From: Selaginella moellendorffii
Lineage: Eukaryota; Streptophyta; Lycopodiopsida; Selaginellales; Selaginellaceae
DNA length: 64,000 nucleotides
NCBI RefSeq assembly: GCF_000143415.4
Contig: NW_003314272.1
Location: 1,372,374 to 1,436,373, forward strand
Direction of reading: 5' to 3'
The translations under genes were made by a program, and so were the position numbers. Below, piece after piece: positions 20,080 through 31,594 of this stretch (within the stretch, counting starts at the first letter, position 1; each line of letters starts with the position of its first letter). Below the pieces are notes generated by a model. The model searched no databases and was not told the origin of the DNA. It saw nothing but the letters and a program-made list of their open reading frames with translations.

Positions 20080-21950
20080 AAAAACCATTCACTCCATTAG
20101 GATGATGCTAATTTGGAAGATCTCTAGAATATTCAAGTATATAAATAGGAAATATAGAACGAACTATTGGTTTTTCTAGCAATATTCTCAAAAAACACAT
20201 CTTTCTTTATTCAATTTTCATTTCAGTTGTTAAAATTTCAGTTTCATTTCCAACCACAATTACAATATTTAGGTTGAATTTTTTTTAGTATAGCTATTGA
20301 AATTCCTAAAAACAAGAAAGGCATTTATAGTTTTTATTCTTTTATTTTCTATTTTAATTTCTTAGATCAGACTTAAAAATTATGGTACTTCTTCATTTTA
20401 AAACATTAAGGTGATTATGTGTATTTATTGTCCACCAAAATTTATTAAGTACTTTTTCTTAGTTTTAAACATTTTGTATTGTTAGAAATGTGATAATTAA
20501 AAAATTTAAAAAGCTTTTTTAATAGATTACACTACTATTTTCTCTTGGTATATAAAATAATGTAACAACATATTGAAGAATAAATACACAAACACCATAA
20601 TAGTTTACAATATTAATTAATTTCAATAAAAGATTTATTCCTGAATATTATAATTTGATTTTACATTTAATATTTAAGATTGTCAAAGTAATATCACAAC
20701 CATTCTTAATATGATTTCTAACATACTTATCAAATATACTTTTCCTAAAACAGTGAAAAGGTTTAAAAAATACTAAATATTCAACACAGTTCTGTTTTTA
20801 TTAATTCTAAATTTATCAGTATAAAACTAATAATATTCATTGATATATATATATATATATATATACATACATACATACATACATATACATACACATATAA
20901 ATATAATGTCCACATTAAATAATACTAATATTTGATTTTCTTTTTCTAACTCATTAATTTCTTTTTATTTCTATTTTCTCTACTTATAACCAGCTACTAA
21001 GTTTCTAAAAATTTTCATTTTTCAAACCAAGGTTTCATGGTCTCAATAATTATTATATTAAAGGTTTAGTGTGCATAATTCATATAGTGGTGGGTTAATT
21101 TATCATATTTGGGTGATTTTTATATGACTCAAAAGTATAAGCAATAAATCTATTTATAACAGACATCTTTAGTCCTCATGAATTGGAATATTCTATTTTT
21201 ATTTTAATGTATTCTAACATAAAGAAGAAGATGATAATATATACTTTTGGAACTTATGCTTTAATTTCTATGAGAATTTTGAAATAGCTATGAAAACCTA
21301 ATTTATTTGTATGGACTTGACCTTTATTTTTATGGGATCTTATTTAATTAACAATACTTTACAATTTCATCATTTTTGGAGTTTAGAATTAGATAGTCTA
21401 AATTTACTATGGACAACTATTTAAGCTGGATATGAATAGAATGATAGTTTGATTTTTTTTGTTTTAATGAAGTATGCCAACTTGAAAAGAAATAGTTGCT
21501 TGAGTATAAAAGAGTCATTCGTGAAGTAGACATTTAAACTATATGTTCTTATATCCATTGTGACAATATTTCCAAATTTCTCCTTAAAGATTTGTATATT
21601 AATATTATAAATCTCTCTCACCAAAATAGAAAATGAATGAGTTTAAACAATAATCTTATTCTTCTTAATAAAAATATAATATTAAGAGTTAATTTTACTG
21701 AGTAATAATGCATTGTGCCTAGAGGTAATAAACTAAACCTAAAAATAAATTCATACTTTTGTGTTTGAGGAAGTTATTGTACACCTATTGTTCTATGTGA
21801 GTCAGTGTTTCTATTACACTAAATATGATTTTAGAATTGCATTGAAAATAGTTAATTGAATAACTAAGAAGACTATCAAAAACCATAAAAAAAACTGGTT
21901 TTATAAAACCTGTGTAAAGAATATACATAGAATATCCAAAAGTATTTAAA
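20080..21950 (+). repeat. AT-rich dispersed repeat, copy R2
   Basis: Same repeat as R1 and R3, in the same orientation, with TA/TACA microsatellites at 20842-20900. It joins gene Y on the left and the P450 fragment on the right, exactly as R3 does at 61430-63210. No coding region is supported. Confidence 0.8.
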
Positions 21951-21959
21951 TATTCACCA

Positions 21960-22306
21960 CTGCTCTTAATAAGCATTGCAAAAGATTGTCAACGATCACA
22001 AGGAGACGGCACGGGAATGTAAGGTCTTCCTTGATATCATGCTCGAGTTCTACAGAGCAAATACCCAGGGAGAAACAAAGAGTTCTTGCTAGTTTGTGAT
22101 TACAATAACTTTCATTCCTGCTTATGGCTGGACCTGATACATCTGCCACCACAAGCGAGTGGCTCATGCCCTCAGTGATGCACAATCCTCGGGTTTTGAT
22201 CAAACTCCAGGAAGAGCTTGACAGAGCCGTAGGTGGCAACCGAATGGTCCAAGAATCTGACCTGACATTGGTGAATGCTTGGGCCGTCCACATGCATCAA
22301 CAATGA
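21960..22306 (+). pseudogene. cytochrome P450 fragment (copy 2)
   Basis: The plus strand gives KIVNDHKETAREC (with a frame change), MLEFYRANTQGET, then AGPDTSATTSEWLMPSVMHN, LIKLQEELDRAVGGNRMVQE and finally VNAWAVHM before a stop. The ExxR helix, PERF and heme loop are gone. It keeps the common I-helix Asp-Thr, unlike the complete gene next to it, so it derives from a different P450 paralogue. It faces the complete gene tail to tail. Confidence 0.85.
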
Positions 22307-22589
22307 GCATGTGCATTGTATGTTACTTGGGGGTATTTTTATCCTATTGATATTGAGCATTTGAAAATAAATACTAAAAACTCATAAACTTTTAGGATGT
22401 TTATGAAGAATATAAATTCACATTGAAAATCTCGAGAAAGAGAAATGAAATTTGGTTGTGGATGTTGTGGTTAATGGGGTAATAACTGATGCACCAATTT
22501 AAAGTTTTAAAATTTCTTATTGATTTTTAGTTATAAACCTAATATAAAAAAACTTTCCCTTTATTGTTTTACTTGATCTCAGCTGACCC
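22307..22589. other. AT-rich spacer between P450 fragment and P450 gene
   Basis: Short non-coding spacer conserved in all units (5030-5300 and 63566-63815). It must contain the 3' processing signals of the minus-strand P450; several AATAAA-like strings occur but none stands out. Confidence 0.5.
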
Positions 22590-24123
22590 CTAGTTGCCAT
22601 AGACTTCCATCGGCAGCCTTGGAGTGGCCATGGCTTGCAGCGGAGTCTTGAGGTAGCAAGAGCCATTGTAAACCTCCTCTATGGATGGTATTGTCCCTGG
22701 CACAAAGCTCCAATCAAAGCCGTGAATGAGATTGGCCACCAGCAGCTCCAGTGTTCGCAATCCCAAGGGCATTCCAGGACACATTCTACGACCGGATCCA
22801 AACGGGAGGAGCTCAAAGTTTTGGCCTTTGAAATCGATGGAGCTCCCCAAGAAGCGCTCTGGGTAAAACTGGGTGGGATTCTCCCACACTGCCGAATCCA
22901 TATGCACAGCCCAAACATTCACCAGGAGAGTGGTTCCCTTTGGAACGGTATAACCGGCAATTGTGGCTTCCTGGGTGGCCATGCGTGGGAAAAGGAGCAC
23001 TCCTGGAGGATACATTCTAAGTGTCTCCTTGAGAACAAGCTGGAGATAGTCGAGCTTTGGGATGTCGGATTCTTGGACCATCTGGTCACTGCCTACGACT
23101 CGGTCAAGCTCCTCCCGGAGCTTGATCAAAACCCGAGGATTATGCATCACCAAGGCCATGATCCATTCGCTTGTGGTAGCAGTAGCATCAGTCCCAGCCA
23201 TTAGCATCTCCTGGAATGAACGTTATAGCAATCACAAAGTACATAAGAAGAAGTCTTACCAACAGATTTGCTTTAACGTGTGTTTCTCCCTGGGCATTAT
23301 TTCCGTAGAACTCAAGCATGATATCAAGGAAGTCCTTGCATTCCCGTGTCGTTTCCTTGTGCTCGTCAATGATCTTTCGCAAGAACTTCTCTTGTTTCGC
23401 ATGGATTTGCTTGTACCGAGGGATCTGCCAGTCCAGCCATCTTAAATACCACGGTACGAGGGTGCTAATGCACGAGGGATTGATCACCAGGTCGACAATG
23501 GAGAGCAGAATCTCTTTGAATTCTAAAGCGTCGGAGTCGACTTCGTCTTCACCAAAGTACCTCTTGCTCATCAAAATCCTGGACATATTGTTGAAAGCAA
23601 AAATGGAGAACAGCGATCTTATTTCCACGGGCTTGCTGTTGCTGAAAGACTTTAAGATCTCTCCCAAGGCATGGGAGAGCTCCTCCTTTCTCATCCACGC
23701 AAATGAATCGATGGACTTGGCTGTGAAGAGCTCCATGGAGCACAGCTTGCGAGTGTCTTTCCAGTACTTCCCATATGGAGAAGTTCCAAGTCCCGAATAG
23801 TTATAGCTGAAGTGGTCGCCTAAAACCATGTATGGCCTGGAACCAAACTTTATGTCGTGTGTGGTAAATACTTCCTTGATTATCTTCTGGCTAGAGATAA
23901 CCACAGTGGGCATCATTCCCATCTTCAAGAACACAATGGGGCCATACTTTCTGGAGATAGATTGTAAACTCCTATGTGGGGGCTTTCCTGCCAGTAAATG
24001 AAGGTGGCCGATCAGGGGCAGTCCCCATGGGCCTGGGGGGAGGTTTTTGAAAGATCTGTAGCTCCATGATAGAACTAAGAAGAGAATAAAAGCTACAAAG
24101 AGCACGACTGGGAGGATTTCCAT
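22590..24123 (-). CDS. cytochrome P450, CYP71-clan-like, intact (copy 2)
   Basis: Exons 23260-24123 and 22590-23210 flank a 49-nt GT-AG intron (23211-23259), giving 494 residues. Anchor, hinge, ExxR, PERF and heme loop are as in copy 1, as is the unusual Ala after the I-helix Asp. Differences from copy 1 are few: Met for Thr in GMMPT, Asp for Ala in DEHKE, Ile for Leu in SDIPKL, Val for Thr in PPGVLLF, Glu for Gly in WENPTQ, Leu for Val in RTLELL, Gly for Ser in LIHGFDW and Ile for Thr in SIEEV. No lesion is visible. The substrate is unknown; the tight similarity suggests a very recent duplication or the other allele. Confidence 0.93.
23211..23259 (-). other. 49-nt intron of P450 copy 2
   Basis: Begins GTAAGACTTC and ends TTCATTCCAG on the minus strand, nearly identical to the copy 1 intron, phase 0. 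Confidence 0.9.
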
Positions 24124-24162
24124 GAACGCAAACCTCTTACGCTGCCAATTGGAAAGTTGCTT

Positions 24163-24169
24163 CTTTATA
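24163..24169 (-). promoter_or_regulatory. candidate TATA box of P450 copy 2
   Basis: TATAAAG, 40 nt before the preferred ATG at 24123, kept although the base next to it differs from copy 1. Supports use of the internal ATG. Confidence 0.4.
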
Positions 24170-24439
24170 CGGAAGTTCATAGCACAACACCATACGTTCT
24201 AAGCAAGAGTTTGGTTCAATTGAGAATTGAACTAAACTCCAAGGCTACGCATGGAGATCTACGAGAACATGATCATGTAAGACTTAGATACAAATTTTAA
24301 AAGAAAGTTTGAATATATGGTTAGCATCGTTCATGTGACAAATAAACTTGCAGATGCAACACCTCGTCCAAATCTTATAGAGCTCGCAAGGGGACCCAAC
24401 TTGTACTGTACCTTGGAGCTGGTTTTGAGGAAAATGTAG

Positions 24440-24700
24440 CCACTAGCTCACGTCCAAAACTCGCAAACTCGTCAGCCGGCTGTGAATCCACTGTCCATTC
24501 TTGGTTTCCTTCATATCAACCAACCAAAGAATGCGTGTCAGACTTTTTCGTTTGAGCATTAAGTGCAACTTTCTTTCTAGGAGTTGTCACGCTTGAATTT
24601 GAATGATAGTTTGGCTTTCCACGAGTTTTATCATAACACATTCTCCTGGGAGAGCTCTGCAATCCACCAGTCAGTCAAAGCCACAAATTAACTTTACTTT
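24440..24700 (-). pseudogene. relic of the LRR gene 5' end (unit 2 copy)
   Basis: Same two landmarks as at 7150-7410: the LTSLRVLDV codons near 24450-24480 and the leader segment GCTCTGCAATCCACCAGTCA near 24655-24675. Small indels differ from unit 1. Confidence 0.65.
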
Positions 24701-24746
24701 GCGAAAGTCCCTAAAACTTATTCAAATGGACGGGCATACCGTTTCT

Positions 24747-25121
24747 CTACCAGCACTCTGCAACCTCAAATCTGTTCGACAGCAGGTTCTTAAGCTCATC
24801 ATCGTCCGCGCCAACTAGCGGATCTGGCACCGCCACCAGTATCTTTTGGAGCAACTGCTTCACCTCCCGGTTCAGAAACATAAAGTTGTCTCCCAGCCCG
24901 AAGCACGTCAAATGGATATGGCCATCTTCACCTTTGCCTTCGGTCCATAACACCCAGTTTGAGGGACTAACCAGCTTTGGCTCCTGTAGAAAGACCAGCT
25001 GCGTGACGATCCCGATATCTCGCGGTACGTTCAAAACACCGAACTCGCATTTAAGCTTGTCAGCTGAGACGGCTTGTAGCCACTCTGTATCGGGATTTGC
25101 TTGCAGATGTGCGGCGGGCAA
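24747..25121 (-). CDS. unrecognised protein X, C-terminal part (copy 2)
   Basis: About 120 codons matching 7493-7906 with mostly conservative changes (DTEWLQAVSADK, VLNVPRDIGIVTQLVFLQ, ending RFEVAECW). The start used by this frame differs because three extra bases lie near 25115. No domain recognised. Its conservation between units supports past coding, but a complete gene is not visible. Confidence 0.45.
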   Translation of the reverse strand: MPAAHLQANPDTEWLQAVSADKLKCEFGVLNVPRDIGIVTQLVFLQEPKLVSPSNWVLWTEGKGEDGHIHLTCFGLGDNFMFLNREVKQLLQKILVAVPDPLVGADDDELKNLLSNRFEVAECW

Positions 25122-25138
25122 AGCACGAAGCTCTTTCT

Positions 25139-25486
25139 CGACTCATGCTTGCAATCAAGACCATGCACCGTCTTCAACTTCGTGTACACCAGTTCTTTGG
25201 TTCGCGGTCAGTGCGATATGATGAGCTCAACATAAACCAAACGACAACCATTCTTCGACAGGCCCTGGATGACAAGAACAAGGACTACCATTCTTCTCGG
25301 CTTCACCATGCCAGCTTTCGTGCTCGAATTGGAGCTTTCGAGACAGTAATCTTGACGGAGAAAGCTGGGCCTTCAATGCTGGGGATCACACCAGTTCCTG
25401 CAGAACATCCGCATGTCAGTTGGCATGCTGCAGCTCAAGCTCGTTCCTTCATAAATGACACACTCTCAAAATATAGCCTTGAATGA
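25139..25486 (+). other. conserved plus-strand open segment, unrecognised (copy 2)
   Basis: Better preserved than the unit 1 copy: the frame continues through GAFETVILTEKAGPSMLGIT, PAEHPHVSWHAAAQARSFIN and DTLSKYSLE to a stop. It lies between the two minus-strand X pieces. Unknown family. Confidence 0.3.
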
Positions 25487-25726
25487 CCCGTGATGCAAGA
25501 CCGCCCTCTTCGCAGCTCGCTGATCGTTACTTCGATCCAGACTTTGAAGGCAATGCATGACATTCTTGAGTGCCTGATCAGCGGGAACTGCCGGCCGGAA
25601 GAATGCAGCCCCTAAACTCCGAGTCCATGTCGCAGTGCCGGAGGAACCGGCACGCCTGACGTCACCAATCCCATGATGCCTCTCATAGCCGTATTAAATA
25701 CATATACGTTATTTGTCGGTGATGTG

Positions 25727-26070
25727 TTACGTTTGATTTGTTCCACGTGTTCGAACCAAGTTATGAGGACTGGAGCAGAGCCCTAAGCGGAGACTTCCCA
25801 TCCAGCTCCTCCCCCAGGACTTGCTCGAGATAGAGCACCATGGAACCTCGGTGCTGTAACTTGCAAGCTTGTCTGCGAGCTCCGGGGTCCGAGGAGGATA
25901 AGCCGAAGAATGTACGCTCGCAAGGCTGCAGTAGCAGACGTAAACTCCCAGCTGGCGACTTCCCCGTGCACGATGCCTGGACAAGGCAAGAGTATTATGC
26001 TGTAATGGATGCCTGTGCTTCACTAGTTTGAGAAATGCAGAAGAACGAAGACTTGCCCTCGTCCAACATG
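25727..26070 (-). other. possible upstream exon of X (copy 2, frame disturbed)
   Basis: Matches 8440-8770. The frame reads AYPPRTPELADKLASYSTE and then diverges (VPWCSISSKSWG) because of a small deletion near 25840. Unrecognised. Confidence 0.3.
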
Positions 26071-26088
26071 TTCCTCAGCTCGTTGATG

Positions 26089-27089
26089 ATTTAAAAAGAA
26101 ATTTGGAAATATTGTCATGATGGATATAAGAACATATAGTTTAAATGTCTAATTCACAAATGACTCTTTTATACTCAAGCAACTATTTCTTTTCAAGTTG
26201 ACCTATTTAATATTGGGGCAAATAACATTAAAACAAAGAAAATCAAAGTTTCGTTCTATTAATATCCAGCTTAAATAGTTGTCCATAGTAAATTTAGACT
26301 ATCTAATTCTAAACTCCAAAAATGATGAAATTGTAAAGTATTGTTAATTAAATAAGATCCCATAAAAATAAAGGTCAAGTCCATACAAATAAATTATCAT
26401 CTTCTTCTTTATGCCAGAATACATTAAAATGAAAATAGAATATTCCCATTCATGAGGACTAGAGATGTCTGTTATAAATAAATCTATTGCTTATACTTTT
26501 GAGTCATATAAACATCACCCAAATATGATAAATTAACCCACCACTATATGAATTGTGCACACTAAATCTTTAATATAATAATTATTTACACCATAAAACC
26601 ATGGTTTGAAAAATGAAAAGTTTTTAAAACTTAGTAGCTAGTTATAAGTAGAGAAAATAAAAATAAAAAGAAAATAATGAGTTAGAAAAAGAAAATCAAA
26701 TATTAGTATTATTTAATGTGGACATTATATATATATTGTCCACATAGTTTGAGTGAAGGGAAAATTATACTTTTATATATGATGAAGTTGAAATGATTTT
26801 AATGATGGATTTAGAATTAAAATTTCATGGTCAACAAAATTTAATTATCCAAGTAATTATAAAACTTTATAAGGTATTGAATTTGATAAAACTAATATTC
26901 TTGTAGCTTTTTAACAAATATATGGAAATCCAACATTTTTCTTATCAAAAGAAGTTTTAAAAATAAATATTACATGTGATTCTTTAAGAATTGTATATAT
27001 AGTTATATGTATATATATATATACATATATACATATACATATATATATACATATACATATATATATACATATACATATATATGTATATG

Positions 27090-27130
<41 letters not shown>

Positions 27131-27629
27131 GATATTATTAATTATGTACTGATAAATGTAGAATTAATAAAAACAGAACTGTGTTGAATATTTAGGATTT
27201 TTAAACCTTTTCACTGTTTTAGGAAAAGTATATTTGGTAAGTATGTTAGAAATCATTTTAAAAATGGTTGTGATATTACTTTGACAATCTTAAATATTAA
27301 ATGTAAAATCAAATTATAATATTCAGGAATAAATCTCTTATCAAAATTAAATAATATTGTAAACTATTATGGTGTTTGTGTATTTATTCTTCAATATGTT
27401 GTTACATTGTTTTATATACCAAGAGAAAAAGGTAGTGTATTCTAATAAAAAAGATTTTTAAATTTTTAATTAACACATTTCTTACAATAAAAAATGTTTA
27501 AAACTAAGCAAAAGTACTTAATAAAGTTTGGTGGACAAAAAATAAATATAATCATATTAAAGTTTTAAAATGAAGAAGTACCATAGTTTTTTAAGTATGA
27601 TCTAAGAAATTAAAATAGAAAAAGTAAGC
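26089..27629 (-). repeat. AT-rich dispersed repeat, inverted copy R2' (left part)
   Basis: Reverse complement of about 20160-21590. It starts abruptly at about 26088, where homology to unit 1 (CTCAGCTCGTTGATG) stops. It carries long TA tracts at 27000-27132. The repeat is interrupted by the gypsy element at 27630 and resumes at 40263. Confidence 0.8.
27000..27132. repeat. TA/TATACA microsatellite
   Basis: Alternating ATATAC and TA units over about 130 bp, largely self-complementary, inside the inverted AT repeat. Confidence 0.85.
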
Positions 27630-27804
27630 TGTGAGTGCTTGGAATATGGAAATGGAATATAGAAATGTGCATATCAATTAGCCCAAAAACCCTAGCTTAT
27701 ATACAGGAGCGAGTGGTCCAGATTGAAACCAATCCAACGGCTACCAAAATCCCACTACGCTAATATTAGTATATGACATCTTAACCATACACTTGGCCCT
27801 CACA
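27630..27804 (-). repeat. gypsy 1 LTR (3' LTR relative to its genes)
   Basis: 175 bp from TGTGAGTGCTTGG to TTGGCCCTCACA. It is matched by 40088-40262 and by the LTRs of gypsy 2. Just inside (27805-27820) the minus strand is purine-rich (GAGAGGAGGGGATGA), a good polypurine tract. Confidence 0.9.
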
Positions 27805-27836
27805 TCATCCCCTCCTCTCGGGATAACGGAAGACCA

Positions 27837-28950
27837 TCAGGGTTCTCTTGAAGATGGGCCGGGATCCGGAGGAACGTCAGGAGGAGGCATCGGTGGATCT
27901 ATAGGTGGTATTAACTCCTCTTGATCCCTTTGTAAGAAGTGTTTTAGCTGCTGCACATGCACAATCTCTGGAGGATCGGCCTGATGAACGTCATGCCGAA
28001 CCTCATAAACTTGTGGTCCAATTTGTCGCAACACTCGATACGGTCCTTTCCATTGCGCACAAAGCCCCTTAGATAAACCACGTACCGTAAGATGGGGAAA
28101 ACGGACTAACACCAAATCATCCACTTTGTACCCCACAGGTAGACGATGATGGGAGTTGTAGCGCCGTTGTTGTCCCACTTGTATGCGGCCTAAGTGTTCG
28201 GCAGACTCTGCTCGGACAAGTGGAAGAATGCTCGTCAAATACTGATCCCATGATCTAGCATCGGCAGCACGTGGCAATTGCGAAGGTAAACCCAACTCCG
28301 TTGGTAATATTGGATCATGACCATATAGGAGTTTATATGGTGAAGCACCAACAGAACTCTGCACCCCTGTAACATATGCATACCGAAGAGACGGCAAATA
28401 ACCATCCCAATCCAAATGCTGAAAGTTCACATACTTCGCAATCATCCCTTTGAATGTCTGAACAAGCCATTCCACCAGACCGTCTGATTGTGGATGATAA
28501 GCACTCGTGAAAGTGTGGCATATCCCCAACCGAGACGTCAAAACATGAAAGGCCTCAGCCATAAATGCGGGACCATTATCCGAAAGAATCCGCTCTAGAC
28601 AAGAATGCTGGAACACCACTCGATTGAGGAGGAAGTATCCAACAGCAGTTGCAGAGGCGCTAGCAAGAGCACCAACTTCCACCCAACGAGTCAAATAGTC
28701 AGAAGCAATAATAACATACTCATTGCCAGCAGTTGACCGTGGAAAAGGTCCCATAAGATCAAACGCCACTAACTCAAACGGACGGGAAACTGCAATTGAC
28801 TCCAACCGTCCTTTCGCAGCATGAGGGGGAGTATTACGAACTTGGCACCAAACGCAGCTACGCACATACCGGATAATATCACGTCGCATCTCCGGCTAAT
28901 AGAAAGACCTACGCAGCTTCTCGGTGATACGACAGTGTCCCATATGCCCA
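27837..28950 (-). pseudogene. gypsy 1 integrase
   Basis: The HHCC zinc region (GGHMGHCRITEKLRR ... CVWCQVRN) is followed by the core with AFDLMGPF, SDNGPAF and SDGLVEWLVQTFK as the D,D,E elements, then a C-terminal domain with HLTVRGLSKGLCAQWKGPYR and a proline-rich tail. There is no chromodomain. A Trp codon became TAG between RSFY and PEMRRD (about 28896) where gypsy 2 still reads Trp, separating the zinc region from the core. Confidence 0.9.
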
Positions 28951-29828
28951 CCTAGAACAGGAGAATCATGGTAAACATAGAGAAACCACGGAATAAACAC
29001 CGAAGGCACCACCAGCCGTAAATGATCATCAGGATCCATCCCCACAAAATAAAGAAGGCCATTGTCAAGGCGATATTGAGAATGTAAATGCCGGAAAGGC
29101 AAGTTATCAGCAAGTGATGCAAGATTCTCAAACCCATCTCGAAGCTTCCGAATCCACGGCTCAATCTTTTGAGCCTCGCGAACCTCATCAAGAGAAGGTA
29201 GATCTTGCTCTGCACCTTGTGGACACTGAACGTCAAGGATAACAATTGCCGAGGGCACAGAATCGTCATCTAGAAAATCCACAGATGCTGGAACAACATG
29301 TTCGTCAGAAACATGAGAAGTGAGTGGAAAAGGAAGAGGAGCTCGAGAAAGGGCATCAGCATCAGCCATAGAACTCCCTGGGGGATGAACAACATCGAAA
29401 TCATATATCTGAAGCTTCAAAGCCCATCAAGCCGTACAACCAACCAGGTTCTTCTGCTTCAATAATGAAGTAACAGCAGCATGGTCACCTTCAAGTAACG
29501 TCCGAGAACCATGTAGATAGGCATGAAGTTTCTCGAAACCCCAGACTGCTGCTAAACACTCCTTCTCCATCGTAGAGTAGTTCATCTCTGCTGGTTGTAA
29601 TGTACGGCTTATGTATGCAATGGGATGGCGCTGACCCGGCACACTTGAGCTCTCTTGCATCAACACACCTCCGAGACCAATGTCAGAAGCATCCACACGC
29701 AAAATAAAAGGTCGAGTGTTGTCAGGATATGCCAAAACCGGAGGAGTCATCAATAGTTCTTTGAGATCCACGAACGCTCGCTCACAATCCGGAGACCAGA
29801 TGAAAGATGACATTGATGACTTCAGCAA
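28951..29828 (-). pseudogene. gypsy 1 RNase H and linker
   Basis: RNase H features: FILRVDASDIGLGGVLMQ, MNYSTMEKECLAAVWGFEKL and ALSRAPLP near its end. Two CGA codons have become TGA relative to gypsy 2: before ALLKSS (about 29830) and in VGCTA-WALKLQ (about 29425). Confidence 0.88.
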
Positions 29829-29831
29829 TGC

Positions 29832-31436
29832 TCAAAATGGTGTAGTGCGATCGGAAAGATGATCCACAAAACGACCGAGATACTGCACCTTACCCAAAAA
29901 GCGCTGCACATCATTCACACAATTCGGAGTAGGGAACTTTAGAACAGCCATAAGTTTGTCAGGATCAACTTGCAAAGCCTCACGAGAAATACGGTACCCA
30001 AGATAAGTTGTGTCCTTGGATCCAAACACGCACTTTGACCGCTTCAGCTTTAAACCAACGTCGCGTAGCCGATCCAACACTTTACAAACATCACGAACGT
30101 GCTCCTCCCACGTCCCCTCCAAGTGGATCAAGACATCATCAATGAAGTCAGCAGTCACCTCTGGCATATCGCAAAGAACCTCGTCCATCATCCGTTGGAA
30201 AGTTGCTGGAGCATTGTTCAAACCAAACGGCATCACCAAGAACTCATACAAACAAAATGGTGTACAAAAAACAGTCTTAGGAATATCTTCTTCGGCCATC
30301 GGTACTTGCCAATACCCAGAAGCAAGATTTAGCTTGGTGAACCAATGACTTCGCCCCAGACAATCCAAGAGATTAGCAGTGTGAGGAAGAGGATACACAT
30401 CTGGGATCATCACTTCGTTTAACGGACGATAGTCGATATAGAAACAAATATTCCCATCAGGCTTTATCACAAGATGAGGTTCACATGCCCAAGGACTCCG
30501 CGACTTCCGAATAACACCCTTCTCCAGCATTTCCTTGACGTTTGCACGTAAAATCTTGATCTCCTTAGGTGACCGACGACGAACAGGAACCTTGATTGGA
30601 CGAACATCCCCGGTTGGAATTGGATGACGTGTGGCAATCTTGGCCCCAGACGATAAGTCAAATTCAAAGAGATCAGAATACTCCTTCATGAGCCGGTCAA
30701 CTACTGCAACACAAAGATCGTCGGAGGGATCGGAAAAGGGAAAAACAGAACAAGATGGAAACACAAAAGGAAAGAGTGGGGGAACAAAAGTAATGAAAGC
30801 AGAGGTAGAAGTAGAGGGACGAAGAGGTATGGAAGTGAGAGGAATGGATGAAATATAAGGAAGTATGAGACAAGGGGGAGAAGCCTCAAAGTCACACTTA
30901 GCATGATTGCGCTGCAACCAATCCATACCAAGAATGAGGTCAAAAGCTTGACTCGGCACCACCCGCAACGGCTGCAACTCAAGCTCAAGATTGCCCACAC
31001 GCACAACTAGGTCCACCTCATCCCGTGCACATGCATGTGTACGGCCGTTGCCATAAAGAATGAAAACTGGTTCTGCCGCACGACGCAAGTGTAAATGACA
31101 ACGTGTGGCAACAGGTCGAGCAATAGAAGATAAACTCGAACCTGTATCAACCAACACGGAGAGAAGAATAGGAGACCTCTTGTTATAAAGACGAGCTTGG
31201 AAAGTAAACACTGGATGAACCGGTGCCGAGTGAACCCTTTGATGATACTCCCGAAAGAAAGATGGAGGGGTCACTAACTTATTCACGCAAGGTCCCTCCA
31301 TTACTCGCGCGACTCCTCGTTTCCCGAATGCACCTCGGTATCCAAACCTTCCACCGCAGCAGCACCAACGGGACGCTGCTGACGCCAAGGTCTCCACCCA
31401 GGAAATGGAGGTCGCCAATCCGGAAAACAACAGCAA
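29832..31436 (-). pseudogene. gypsy 1 protease and reverse transcriptase
   Basis: One 534-codon frame. The retropepsin site is VDTGSSLSSIA with FDLILGMDWL downstream. The reverse transcriptase has FYIDYRPLNEVMIPDVYPLP, LNLASGYWQVPM, FGLNNAPATFQRMMDEVL and the catalytic FIDDVLIHL (Phe in place of the usual Tyr), ending at a stop after LSDRTTPF. Changes such as CFYIDYRP for RFCIDYRP in gypsy 2 show drift. Confidence 0.9.
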
Positions 31437-31589
31437 CGCCGATAAGTATGACCAACTTCATCACACGCCCAGCAGCAAACATCACGGCCACGACCATGTC
31501 CTCGCACTTGTCCTTGGACTCGAGCAGCAGCAGCATCAACCTCCATTGGAACAGGACCATCACCCATAGGAAGTGGAGTGGAAAGACGT
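31300..31589 (-). pseudogene. gypsy 1 gag, zinc-knuckle part (cut by nested element)
   Basis: Contains VPMEVDAAAARVQGQ and the CCHC knuckle CWACDEVGHTYRRC. The rest of gag is on the other side of the nested element at 39327-39941. Confidence 0.85.
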
Positions 31590-31594
31590 GCAGC
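31590..31594. repeat. target-site duplication GCAGC (left)
   Basis: GCAGC directly before the element's first TG; the partner is 39322-39326. Confidence 0.9.
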
